This document shows, piece by piece, positions 16,028 to 24,673 of a DNA stretch of 38,043 nucleotides (position 1 is its first letter; each line of letters opens with the position of its first letter). This DNA comes from UBA60 sp964587885. GTDB lineage: Archaea; Thermoplasmatota; Poseidoniia; Poseidoniales; Poseidoniaceae. A program made the translations under genes and the position numbers. The stretch spans positions 1-38,043 of the forward strand of contig CAZPME010000018.1 in assembly GCA_964587885.1 (NCBI GenBank), read 5' to 3'. The notes under the pieces were generated by a model. That model was not told where the DNA came from, did not search any database, and saw only the letters and a list, made by a program, of their open reading frames with translations.

Positions 16028-19000
16028 ATGTTTGAACTACCCAAAGGCGAGCCCATTGACGAATCTGCTGACCTATCGGTCGGGGCATTACAAATGCCAT
16101 TTGATTACGGAGTAATTTCACATTTCTCCGGTCGCAGGAAAACCCCGCTTGCACATCGATTGGTTTGTGATGGACTGGTAGTTGGCTGGCTAACAGAGGG
16201 AGAAAACAAGAATTCCTATGTCGCTGGAAAAGCTGCCAAAGCTAGGTTACTGCAGGTCGCGTCCTCGGCAAAAATACGTTCGACCGCTTCGGCATGGAAG
16301 CGAGATGACTTGGCTAGTATCATCTCAATGTTACCTGAGGCTTTTCCCGATACCTCACAATTGGGCTCTCTTCTACCAGGTAGTTCTGAAATGTACACGC
16401 TCGATCCCGCCGATGTTTCTGCTCTTGCTAACGACTTGGCTAAGCGGCCATCAGTTATGGGAGCCCTAGCCTTTGAAGATGGCATGGTCATCGATTCAAG
16501 CGGGAAACTACCATGTTCGGCCAAGGACTTGGCTGTTGCCGCGCAAGAACAATTGAATAATTACGACGTTATGCGGGAAAATCTTGGTCTTGGTGCTCTA
16601 CTACGAACCAGCATTTGGATGGAAGATGGAGTGTTATTATTGGTTGGAGCAGGCGATGCCGCGTTAGGTCTGTGGGTCAAACATAGCGCCGACCATCAAT
16701 CGATTATTTCCAACGCAGTAGCTCTAATTGCCACTAACAGAGAGACACCGGTTTATGAAGAAAATACACCTCTACCCGATGGATTTGTTTTGCGAGAAAC
16801 CAAAGGTGGAGTCGATAAGTGTGTGTCATTATTGGCCGCGGCAAAGGATGCCCGCACCAGCGGATATATCCGCGCCGCCAAGGACGACGTTGCGATTGAA
16901 ATCATTCTGCGCAATGGTGTTCCAGCTGGAATGAGGGCCGCCGAAGGTGCAGATTTAACCAATGCCATCTACGAATTCAGTGCTCCAGCGATGAGCCTAA
17001 CCTTGCATCGACTCGACCGAACAGGAGTTCTAGTCGCACTTTCCGGTTCACTTTCCGGTTGGTCATTAGGTTCATTTTGTGATTCACTTACCACCTTGCG
17101 AACAAAATCTGAGAATCGCAAAGCGGTTCTTGCCAATCGCTTGGATGGCTTATTTGGGTTTGAGGCAGCAATTGAAGCACTGACCAGTAGTCGGGCTAAG
17201 TGGCAACTTGATGAGGAAGCCGCAGTTGGAACAGCCACCTTAAGTCCGATTACTACTGCATCTAGTATCCTCAAGCCAATAGATAATACTCTAAGCAATG
17301 AATTGGCTAAGGCTGAAGAAGAATTAAATCTCGCTAACAAGACAATGACGCGCCTTGAGAGTCAATCGCAAGCAGATGCAAAAATTGCTGAAAATGCCAA
17401 AGATGATTTGCGCATTGCCAACGATAGAATTGCAGAATTACGCACCACAATCGAAGGATTGCACGCCGATATTGACGGATTACAAGTCCGAGTTCGCGAA
17501 GAGGAAACCGATCAGACTGAAGCCAATGAGCGGGCTGGTAAATTATCCAAACGTGTCTCTTACCTTGAGCATCAACTCAGCGAGAGAGCAGCGGAATTAG
17601 CCAAAGCAATCGGCGATTCAGACTCGAGTGAAGACCTACGCAAGAGTTTGGTAGAAATGATGGAAAAGGAAGTATCACTCAATTCCGAATTGGCTTCTGG
17701 TGCCGAACGCTTGGCTACAATACGTGACCAACTCGAAGCTGACGAGCGACGGCAGCGCCTGCTCAGTGAACAGGTTGCGGCCTTACGCGACCGCCATCGT
17801 ATCGCTCAAGCAGAAACCCAAGAGGCCGAAATTAGAGTGGCTGAACGCAGGGATGAGATTAACGCCTTGGAAGGCGAAGCTCACTCAAGTCGAAAGCAAA
17901 TGATTGACCACGAAACCCGTGCTCATCAAGCTGAAGTCCGTTCCGGTCAGGCTCAAACCGATATGCGAGATTTGATGGAAGAGCGCCGAACAATATTACG
18001 AGAACTCGGCGACCTAGGAGCCCGTCGTGGTCAAGCTGAAGCGGAATTACGCACCCTTATCGACCAATGTGAAGAATTGCGTGAAGCCCATGAAGAAGCG
18101 GTCGACGACATAGAAGAAGCCGAGATGATACGGGCTCGAATGAGTCAAGAACCATTGGCTCAGGCTCTACTCGGTGAAGAAACTTCATTCAAGGCTCTAG
18201 GTCCAGTACTCGAACGTTTGGAACATGCTCGTGACCTAGGATATTCAGTAACCTTGCTCGACCGAGCCGTCGAGCGTGGCCTTGCTGTGATTCAACATAC
18301 GGTCGAGCACGTCGCCAAAACTCCACGTTACTTGCTCTCCAATGAAGTGATGGAATTACTTGAGCGCCAATCACCAGAAACTGCAGGAACAGTGCGTGGA
18401 CTGACTCGCTGGTCTGTTCAGCAACGTTTGGAGCATCGTCTTGGTGAATCTGTTAGCCATGTCGTATTAGATTTGGAACGCTTGCTCGAAGATTTTGAAA
18501 TGGGTATTACCATGCTAAGGCGACTACGCCAAGTCCTCGATAATCTTGAGACTCTAGGTGTGCCAGTTGATGAATTGGCTACACTGCGCCAAGCCAGCCA
18601 CAAGCCCGAAGCCTTACCACAAATTTCTCTCGGTGCGCGTGGCATGATTCGACGCGCCCTTGATGACATCTACATGGAAGCTGACCAACGTGATGCTGGG
18701 ATGGCGGTGCGACTTGAACAAACATCAAAAGTTCTCGAAGAATTACTCGACCAAATCGATAGTACCGGTCTTTCCAGCGGTTCACCACGTGGTCCCCTTT
18801 GGGATTTCCAGCGTAGTGGACTGCTTCCTCACGAAGCCCATGATGGTGCGGTTCCGGTTCCTGTAGCAGGAGATGCTCTTGAAGAAATGAATCAACAAAT
18901 TGGTGCTGAGCCGGTAATTGAATTTGCCGGTAATACCGTTGTCAGCGATGACTCAAGCGACCTTTCTGGAGAAGAAATAGTCGCAGTCTCACATGTTGAG

Positions 19001-19285
19001 AGGGTAAGTGATTCACCAATATGGGAACAAATGCCAGAACCAGAAGATAATCCGCAACTTGATGCACCGATGGTGGCTCAAACTCCCATGGTAGCCGCTG
19101 ATATGTTGCCCAGTGGTGATGAATCTGACGAGCGAGCGATATTAGAGCAGGAACTGGCCCGACTTGATGTGGAATGGAGTCGCCGTTCGGGTGAAGGTAC
19201 ATCTGAACCAGTCGATGTCGAGGCTCCGGTAGGCTCGGGAGCATTGGCTGAATTGGAAGCCGATCTGTCTGACCTCGAACTTTGA
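16028..19285 (+). CDS. Large coiled-coil protein with roadblock-like and PATAN-like N-terminal domains
   Basis: A 1085-residue cytoplasmic protein with no signal peptide or membrane helix. Residues 1-125 form an unassigned domain. Residues about 128-235 ('DLAKRPSVMGALAFEDGMVIDSSG' through 'WMEDGVLLLVGAGDAALGLWV') resemble a second Roadblock/LC7 domain. Residues about 262-340 ('SGYIRAAKDDVAIEIILRNGVPAGMRAAEG') resemble a PATAN/DUF4388 domain, a module of two-component and motility regulators. Residues about 424-730 are a long, heptad-rich coiled coil dense in E, A, L and R. Residues 735-915 are a helical domain, and 930-1085 an acidic, proline-containing tail. It starts 9 bases after the roadblock gene. 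By inference it is a scaffold or cytoskeleton-like factor, SMC-like only in its coil; no ATPase motif is present. Confidence 0.72.
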   Translation: MFELPKGEPIDESADLSVGALQMPFDYGVISHFSGRRKTPLAHRLVCDGLVVGWLTEGENKNSYVAGKAAKARLLQVASSAKIRSTASAWKRDDLASIISMLPEAFPDTSQLGSLLPGSSEMYTLDPADVSALANDLAKRPSVMGALAFEDGMVIDSSGKLPCSAKDLAVAAQEQLNNYDVMRENLGLGALLRTSIWMEDGVLLLVGAGDAALGLWVKHSADHQSIISNAVALIATNRETPVYEENTPLPDGFVLRETKGGVDKCVSLLAAAKDARTSGYIRAAKDDVAIEIILRNGVPAGMRAAEGADLTNAIYEFSAPAMSLTLHRLDRTGVLVALSGSLSGWSLGSFCDSLTTLRTKSENRKAVLANRLDGLFGFEAAIEALTSSRAKWQLDEEAAVGTATLSPITTASSILKPIDNTLSNELAKAEEELNLANKTMTRLESQSQADAKIAENAKDDLRIANDRIAELRTTIEGLHADIDGLQVRVREEETDQTEANERAGKLSKRVSYLEHQLSERAAELAKAIGDSDSSEDLRKSLVEMMEKEVSLNSELASGAERLATIRDQLEADERRQRLLSEQVAALRDRHRIAQAETQEAEIRVAERRDEINALEGEAHSSRKQMIDHETRAHQAEVRSGQAQTDMRDLMEERRTILRELGDLGARRGQAEAELRTLIDQCEELREAHEEAVDDIEEAEMIRARMSQEPLAQALLGEETSFKALGPVLERLEHARDLGYSVTLLDRAVERGLAVIQHTVEHVAKTPRYLLSNEVMELLERQSPETAGTVRGLTRWSVQQRLEHRLGESVSHVVLDLERLLEDFEMGITMLRRLRQVLDNLETLGVPVDELATLRQASHKPEALPQISLGARGMIRRALDDIYMEADQRDAGMAVRLEQTSKVLEELLDQIDSTGLSSGSPRGPLWDFQRSGLLPHEAHDGAVPVPVAGDALEEMNQQIGAEPVIEFAGNTVVSDDSSDLSGEEIVAVSHVERVSDSPIWEQMPEPEDNPQLDAPMVAQTPMVAADMLPSGDESDERAILEQELARLDVEWSRRSGEGTSEPVDVEAPVGSGALAELEADLSDLEL

Positions 19286-19294
19286 GGTGGTAGA

Positions 19295-19552
19295 ATGGAC
19301 GAAGAGGAGGTTTCTACCCTTGCTGGTCGCGAAGAAATACCCGGCAAAGTCTACCCCATGTGGGTCGAAAATGTGGCATTTTTAGGGGCGGTTGGAGGCG
19401 CAATAATTCTAGGACAATGGATTTGGCTCGAAAGCGGATGGGCAAGTATCTACCAATGGACGGCGAGCATATGCGGACTACCGCTGCTCGCATTATTCGC
19501 TACCGAGGCTGTTGGTAGAATGGTTCAATCAGTCCATATGCGCCAATCATGA
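19295..19552 (+). CDS. Small two-TM membrane protein
   Basis: An 85-residue protein of unknown function with an acidic N-terminus (MDEEEV) and two membrane helices (about 24-45 and 54-74). The family is not recognised. The ATG is preceded by GAGGTGGTAGA, a strong Shine-Dalgarno at normal distance, and begins 9 bases after the coiled-coil gene. That spacing suggests it belongs to the same operon and could anchor or partner the scaffold at the membrane (inference). Its stop overlaps an ATGATG that could start the next frame. Confidence 0.68.
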   Translation: MDEEEVSTLAGREEIPGKVYPMWVENVAFLGAVGGAIILGQWIWLESGWASIYQWTASICGLPLLALFATEAVGRMVQSVHMRQS

Positions 19553-19626
19553 TGGGCATACCGATTGGTTTGATGCACATATTTTGCCGCGATAGTCTCT
19601 TGAAAGGCGGTCTTTTCCCATTAGTC

Positions 19627-20166
19627 ATGTCGAAGCCGTTGATGTTGGTGATTCTCTTACTAATTCCGATGCTTTCCGGCTGTTTAGGTGAAATTGCCGC
19701 TGAGCCCGAACCTGAACCTGAGGCCCAGATGTGGGTCGACCAATTATTCTCTGCTGCCATGCGCCTTAATCCAAATGCAACCTACGACATTTGGGGCAAT
19801 GATGGTTGGACCCCTTCTGCCCGTGTACCAGAAGGAGTTGAGCAGCCGTCAATGACATGGGGTTACCCCGTCGCTGGAGAGGCTGATGTGCCGGCAAATG
19901 AAACCTTATTCTGCACATATTTTGTGAATTCAACCGACTCGCGGGAAAATTGCCAACCTGCATTTATGGGAGATAATACCTTTTGGCGTAGCCTTTACCT
20001 TGAGCCGAGTGGTTGGAATACTTCATGCATGGTACTCGCCAAAGTCCCTGATGATATGACCATGGAAGAGGTCGATGACGGACTATGGCGTGAAGACTGG
20101 AAAGCATTACTTAACACCGATATCGCCAATGGCCAGCAACCTTCGTGGTGCTCAGATTACTACTGA
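19627..20166 (+). CDS. Putative lipoprotein, unknown function
   Basis: A 179-residue exported protein. The start ATG at 19627 gives a compact signal peptide ending in the lipobox 'LSGC' (lipidated Cys19), followed by an acidic Pro/Glu linker 'EPEPEPEAQ'. The mature part is a small globular domain with four further cysteines ('LFCTYF', 'ENCQPAF', 'TSCMVL', 'PSWCSDYY') that could make two disulfides. No family is recognised. Upstream ATGs at 19549 and 19552 overlap the previous stop in an ATGA arrangement and would add 26 residues before the signal peptide. That is less typical but could reflect translational coupling. Confidence 0.7.
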   Translation: MSKPLMLVILLLIPMLSGCLGEIAAEPEPEPEAQMWVDQLFSAAMRLNPNATYDIWGNDGWTPSARVPEGVEQPSMTWGYPVAGEADVPANETLFCTYFVNSTDSRENCQPAFMGDNTFWRSLYLEPSGWNTSCMVLAKVPDDMTMEEVDDGLWREDWKALLNTDIANGQQPSWCSDYY

Positions 20167-20179
20167 GAAGCACTAGCAA

Positions 20180-21394
20180 TCACTGATGATAGGTCTTTTC
20201 GACCACGGCATCATCGCTCTTTTCAGGAATTAAAGATTCGATGAGTACAGCAACTCTCTGCCATGGAACAACAAAGCGTAATGCCGCCATGAAGCCGATG
20301 AATAGCAATGCCGAAATCACCAACCCATAGGTCAATTGTAACTCAATTGATTCACTGACCTGTGCCGCCCACTGGCTACCGGAAATCCCTTCTACCATGT
20401 CTAAGAGCATGCGATGGAAGCCCAAAGCGACCATTGTCGCTAGCCCAGTCATGCCCAAAATGATGCCAGTATGCCAAAGGTGACCGTTGAGCATGTTATC
20501 CATCTGTTGGACATACTCAGGATCCTTCTTGCACGATTCTGGCAATTTGTAAGCATATTCAAGATAACGAATTACGGCAAAGGCCGACTCTTGGAATATC
20601 ATCAATAATATTGCAATCATAATGAGGCTGAATTGTTCCTCTGAAACCATATCATAACCTAATAGGCCTACCGATGGCTCACCAATTTGAGTCTCAAGGG
20701 AAATTAATTGTGTACCTAGAGCACCTAATTGTGATTGTACAATCGGGAAAGTAAGTATGGCGTGGATGGCTAAGAAAATCAAAGTGAAACCAATCGACCA
20801 AGCAACAGCTCGACGTGATAATCCCCAGATTCCCTTTGAACCCATGATAATGGGTAAGAAATAAAAGGCGAGAATAAAAATGCTGATGACGAAGGAGATT
20901 GGAGCAACAAGGGTATCCCATTGAGCATCAGTTGGTGGTTGGAATTCCCATTCAACCAGCATTGTCCAAAACCATCCAAGCACCAATCGGCCGGATAATA
21001 CAACGATCAATGTGATCATTGCTCCAAGTTTAATACGGCGCTGCATCTCTTGGTCTTGGAACGATAAATACGCCATTCCGCCGCCAAGAAGAATCCCCAT
21101 AATTAGCGGCATATAGGCGCGGCCTAAGCCATCATTGCCAATTCCAGTTAGCCAATCTCCTAATGGCACGTTATGCTCACCATTACTATTGGTGCTGAGA
21201 AATTGATCGAATAAACTGAGAAGCATAGTGTGGTCGATTGAACCGACGACATAGGTGTTGAATACTTCGAGATACATCCACACTAAAGCAACGGTAGCAA
21301 TGACTTGTAGGGTGACTATTTGCCATTGCCGACGTAATAATTTGAGATGAAGGGTGCGCAGACCTTCAGCCTGAATCGCTACATCATCCGCCAT
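20180..21394 (-). CDS. Eight-TM membrane protein of the DUF58 operon
   Basis: A 404-residue integral membrane protein with about eight helices. They lie after a short charged N-terminus at 'VIATVALVWMYL', 'PLIMGILLGGGMAYL', 'MITLIVVLSGRLVLGWF', 'FVISIFILAFYFLPIIM', 'IGFTLIFLAIHAILTF', 'LIMIAILLMIFQESAF', 'GIILGMTGLATMVALGF' and 'LVISALLFIGFMAAL'. No family is recognised. It begins two bases after the stop of the DUF58 gene, with a GGGGGT Shine-Dalgarno-like stretch overlapping that gene's last codons, so it is the third member of the DUF4350-DUF58-membrane operon. Its job is probably tied to those proteins at the cell membrane. The upstream frame to 21451 overlaps DUF58 and is rejected as a start. 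Confidence 0.75.
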   Translation of the reverse strand: MADDVAIQAEGLRTLHLKLLRRQWQIVTLQVIATVALVWMYLEVFNTYVVGSIDHTMLLSLFDQFLSTNSNGEHNVPLGDWLTGIGNDGLGRAYMPLIMGILLGGGMAYLSFQDQEMQRRIKLGAMITLIVVLSGRLVLGWFWTMLVEWEFQPPTDAQWDTLVAPISFVISIFILAFYFLPIIMGSKGIWGLSRRAVAWSIGFTLIFLAIHAILTFPIVQSQLGALGTQLISLETQIGEPSVGLLGYDMVSEEQFSLIMIAILLMIFQESAFAVIRYLEYAYKLPESCKKDPEYVQQMDNMLNGHLWHTGIILGMTGLATMVALGFHRMLLDMVEGISGSQWAAQVSESIELQLTYGLVISALLFIGFMAALRFVVPWQRVAVLIESLIPEKSDDAVVEKTYHQ

Positions 21395-21396
21395 CT

Positions 21397-22650
21397 TCAG
21401 TACCCCCTTACCGTCAATAATGCTTGACTCAATTCCATATCTGGCATCCAATCAATTACCTGTGCACCAAATCCTGCTAAACCGGTCATTCGGTTACTTC
21501 GCTCCAAACGTAAAACTTCATACGACATACGAGGGATGCGACTAACCAAGCGTTCGAAGTCAATACTACTCGGTGATAGGATGTTGACCTCGTGACCTCG
21601 CCCAACCAAATCTCGCACCGCGTGAGGAACTGTGCCATCACCTTCAGCGCTGGTGATTACGAATACTGGACTACCTCGGCTAAAACGTGGAGCGATAGAA
21701 TTGGTTACCGCTTGCAAGGGCATTTCTCCCTTTGGAGTAACACCTGCTAGACTGCTTAGAATTTTGAAATATTGTTTGTCTCCGGTATCGGGTTGAAGAT
21801 AGGATAATTTGTCATCATAAATGGATAAGGAAACACTGTCCCGTCGTTTAAGGAAGAAACTGGCAATACTGGCGGCAGCAACTGTGCCCATCTCAAGGGG
21901 GTTCTTCAGCACCGTACCGATTCGGGAGATGTCCCGACTATCAAGAATAATGTAAACGTCTGTAACCGCATCACGACACTTTTCGTTAATCATCAATTCA
22001 CCGGTGCGTGCGAATGCCTTCCAATTGATATTCTTGAATGGGTCACCAGGAACGTACTCTCGTAGACTGTAGAATTCGGTTCCAGGTCCAGGTGTACGCA
22101 AGGTGGTAGCACCGGTGTACATCTTGGGAGTGCGGGAGCGGACAAAGGCCTCTTCGACATCCTTAATTTGTGGGAAAATGATGATGTCGCTGCGATGGTC
22201 GATAAACATCTCTTCGGTGAATAGATTGAATGAATTGTGGAATCTCAAACTGACTGGACCGAGGGAAAAATGTCCGCGTAGGGGGCAACGAAGAACATAG
22301 CGAATACGGGTGGTTTCATTGGGGCCAAGATTGACTCGCATACTATTGAGACCACTGCGTAATTTCATTTCATGCGGGATATTGTCGAAAATTTCCAATT
22401 GTTGGGTACGACGTGCCGATTTGTTGGTAATTTGCAATTCGACGTATAGGTCATCGCCTTTGTACAGGTTATCAGCCGATAGCATGCGCTTAACTTCAAC
22501 ATCACCGTGACCTGAGAGCCATGAATTGATGGCAATAAAGCCCATAAAACACAAACCGAGAATCATTAGTTGATGATTGGAAATCATCATTCCAATCAGC
22601 AATAGGGCAATACCACCAGTAAAGGTGAATGAAGCTTTACGGGTCCACAT
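21397..22650 (-). CDS. DUF58 domain protein
   Basis: A 417-residue protein with two N-terminal membrane helices (about 8-25 and 28-45), a beta-rich segment, and a DUF58 domain. The hallmark is 'YSLREYVPGDPFKNINWKAFARTGELMINEK', followed by a vWA-like fold ('DVYIILDSRDISR', 'GTVAAASIASFFLKRRDSVSLSIYDD', 'VFVITSAEGDG'). DUF58 proteins are usually encoded with MoxR-type AAA+ ATPases and act in envelope-protein or complex maturation. The start ATG at 22650 overlaps the stop of the upstream DUF4350-like gene (TAATG) and has GGAGGG before it. No MoxR gene is in the window; the nearest AAA+ ATPase is CDC48. Confidence 0.88.
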   Translation of the reverse strand: MWTRKASFTFTGGIALLLIGMMISNHQLMILGLCFMGFIAINSWLSGHGDVEVKRMLSADNLYKGDDLYVELQITNKSARRTQQLEIFDNIPHEMKLRSGLNSMRVNLGPNETTRIRYVLRCPLRGHFSLGPVSLRFHNSFNLFTEEMFIDHRSDIIIFPQIKDVEEAFVRSRTPKMYTGATTLRTPGPGTEFYSLREYVPGDPFKNINWKAFARTGELMINEKCRDAVTDVYIILDSRDISRIGTVLKNPLEMGTVAAASIASFFLKRRDSVSLSIYDDKLSYLQPDTGDKQYFKILSSLAGVTPKGEMPLQAVTNSIAPRFSRGSPVFVITSAEGDGTVPHAVRDLVGRGHEVNILSPSSIDFERLVSRIPRMSYEVLRLERSNRMTGLAGFGAQVIDWMPDMELSQALLTVRGY

Positions 22651-24275
22651 TATGACATCCCTCCAGAGACTGTAGTTGCAACGCCCCACGATTTGATACG
22701 TTTGACAATAGTCACCATTTGTTCAAGCGAATATTGGCGTTTCTCAAATACGAATTTCTCTAATACTGGATCTTGAATAAGGCTCTGTAATTCACGCGCA
22801 GGCATCGTATCAAACTCTTCGCGTGTCATGCCTGAAACGTTACGAATCTTAGAGAGGAATACTTGGCGAATCTTGTTTGGTTTGGCATAGTAACCATAAC
22901 GATGAGCATCACCAAAGCCATAGTAGATGATGCTGAATACATGGCGCCATGGTTCAGGGTCGAGTTTCTTAATCAACACCGCTTCAAATGCTACGAAGAG
23001 TGCAAGGAAGAGAATAAGCATGGCCATCGCTTCACTGGTAAAATAGACCAACAAGAAGTAAACCATGTTGTAAGAATCAGCCATGAAGGCATTTTGTGGA
23101 TGGCGACTCTCATCGAATAATACCTGACCTTCTCCGACAATCTCGCCATCATCAAGGAGTGCCATTGCTAGAACATCAAGTGCCCATTTACGGTTATCAT
23201 TGACTGGTATGTCTTTGCTTGATTCACCATAATCACCGCGATTAAAGCCAGCATAATCGTACAATGCATTGGAGAGCAGGCTACCATCGGCCACGAAAAT
23301 AATCCGTCCTTCCTTGCCAGCCTCACACTTGGTCGTCTCACAGACTTCGACATATAGCGGGAAATTTTGATTGGCCAAATCCGGAGTTTCCTCACTCTGT
23401 TCATTTCCAGCCCAAATCTCGCCATCACCGTTGACATCGATTGACGCTTGCCGGCTACTATTAGCCTGAACCTTTGGAGTGGCGAGAGTCGACTTCTTAC
23501 CGATCTCAATTTCCAAAGCGGTCGGACCATTCATCAACAAACGGTAAGTGCCATTATACTCAATTTTGTTAGTATCTGGATTCCAGTGGTGAGCGCACAA
23601 TCCTGCATCATCTTTGGTGTAAACGGTCTCGGTCCATTCAGCGCACGGGTGAGTGGATTTGGAATTCTTCAACGCCCACGTTGGGTGGGTTGAGAATGAC
23701 TCGGGGTCAAGAGTTGAATTATCCATCCCACAGGGATTAGATTGGATGCAGGCCCACACATAATTGTAATCAAGGCTGTGAGCATAGACCTTATCGAATA
23801 ATGTATATCCAGTATATTTGACGCCAAAAGTCTCGCCAAGACTACCTGCATAACCAAAATCATCGAGGACAACTACTGTGCCATTGGCTTTGACGAAATC
23901 AGTAATCGCATCTATTTCAGCATCGGAATAGCCATCTGCATCGGAGAAGGAAATGAAACCATCGTCATCAAAATGGGGGAATGAAAGGGTGTCACGTTCA
24001 ACTCCGGAAATCACGAATAAGGTGTGCGAAGGGTCTTCAATTTCCGCCAATAAAAGAGGGGAAGAAACCACGCTATTGGTGACTACACCATCGGCGGATT
24101 CAACCTCATCATGGAATGCCGAAAGATCATCCCAGCCATCATCATAGGCTGAAAGTTGCTGTTTATTATCCAATTCGACGTACGAAGAGACAACAGTGAG
24201 TAGAAGAATTAGCAATACCGCATAAAAACCAACCAGCAAGGCTGTACGTTTCATTTTACGGTTCGCAATGGCCAT
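22650..24275 (-). CDS. DUF4350-like membrane protein
   Basis: A 541-residue protein with an N-terminal helix (about 10-32), a long extracytoplasmic part and a C-terminal helix (about 405-435), then a roughly 100-residue cytoplasmic tail. The exported part opens with a DUF4350-type pattern: 'SAFHDEVESADGVVTNSVVSSP', 'LFVISGVERDTLSF', 'SDAEIDAITDFVKANGTVVVLDDFGYAGSLG', resembling the glutamine-amidotransferase-like domain found beside DUF58 genes. The catalytic Cys expected of real amidotransferases is not apparent. Four to six Cys residues in the mid-region ('ACIQSNPCGMD', 'HPCAEW', 'CETTKCEAG') may form disulfides. The ATG at 24275 has GAGGTG upstream. It is first in the three-gene set ending at the eight-TM protein. 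Confidence 0.78.
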   Translation of the reverse strand: MAIANRKMKRTALLVGFYAVLLILLLTVVSSYVELDNKQQLSAYDDGWDDLSAFHDEVESADGVVTNSVVSSPLLLAEIEDPSHTLFVISGVERDTLSFPHFDDDGFISFSDADGYSDAEIDAITDFVKANGTVVVLDDFGYAGSLGETFGVKYTGYTLFDKVYAHSLDYNYVWACIQSNPCGMDNSTLDPESFSTHPTWALKNSKSTHPCAEWTETVYTKDDAGLCAHHWNPDTNKIEYNGTYRLLMNGPTALEIEIGKKSTLATPKVQANSSRQASIDVNGDGEIWAGNEQSEETPDLANQNFPLYVEVCETTKCEAGKEGRIIFVADGSLLSNALYDYAGFNRGDYGESSKDIPVNDNRKWALDVLAMALLDDGEIVGEGQVLFDESRHPQNAFMADSYNMVYFLLVYFTSEAMAMLILFLALFVAFEAVLIKKLDPEPWRHVFSIIYYGFGDAHRYGYYAKPNKIRQVFLSKIRNVSGMTREEFDTMPARELQSLIQDPVLEKFVFEKRQYSLEQMVTIVKRIKSWGVATTVSGGMS

Positions 24276-24364
24276 GGAAACACCTCACTGGAGCAGGATT
24301 CAGACACTGAGAACCTCCTTCCCGTTTAGAAGGTATCCACCCCCTGCACGGCTATGCTCACAGT

Positions 24365-24380
24365 GTTTTTAGGGAAAAAC
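24365..24380. promoter_or_regulatory. AT-rich inverted repeat between PRC-barrel and DUF4350 genes
   Basis: GTTTTTAGGGAAAAAC is a perfect 6-bp stem with a 4-base loop in the 145-base gap. On the - strand it lies between the PRC-barrel stop and the DUF4350-like start. It could end the cdc48 transcript or serve as a promoter element for the next operon. The T-run on either strand favours partial termination. Confidence 0.38.
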
Positions 24381-24420
24381 GGAGTTTGGAACTGCCCCAA
24401 TAACGGTGAGCGATATTTGT

Positions 24421-24663
24421 CTAACTGCGTAAGTGAATCTTGGTCGCAACTCTCTCGACCAATTCAGCAGGAACTCGCAGTAAGCCATTAACCATCGACC
24501 AAGGTAATTTGGTTGGATCGAGATTGGCTTCAAGTTTAACTAGGAGATGAATGATTTCGCCACTAGCAATATCGAGTTGGAGGTCTTCAAGACTGCCGAG
24601 AGTATCGCCAAGAGAATCAACGATTTGTCGGCCAATTAACTCATGCCCAAATCCGGTAGACAT
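24421..24663 (-). CDS. PRC-barrel domain protein
   Basis: An 80-residue protein that is almost entirely a PRC-barrel, a small beta-barrel shared with RimM and photosynthetic reaction centre subunit H. The pattern 'ELIGRQIVDSLGDTLGSLEDLQLDIASGEIIHLLVKL' is diagnostic. Such small archaeal proteins often bind RNA or protein partners; one (CdpB-type) works in cell division in haloarchaea, but subfamily cannot be fixed here. The ATG at 24663 lies 10 bases after the cdc48 stop, with GAGG sequences in between, so it is co-transcribed with the ATPase. An in-frame ATG at 24732 falls within cdc48 and is rejected. Confidence 0.83.
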   Translation of the reverse strand: MSTGFGHELIGRQIVDSLGDTLGSLEDLQLDIASGEIIHLLVKLEANLDPTKLPWSMVNGLLRVPAELVERVATKIHLRS

Positions 24664-24673
24664 CCTCGTCGCC

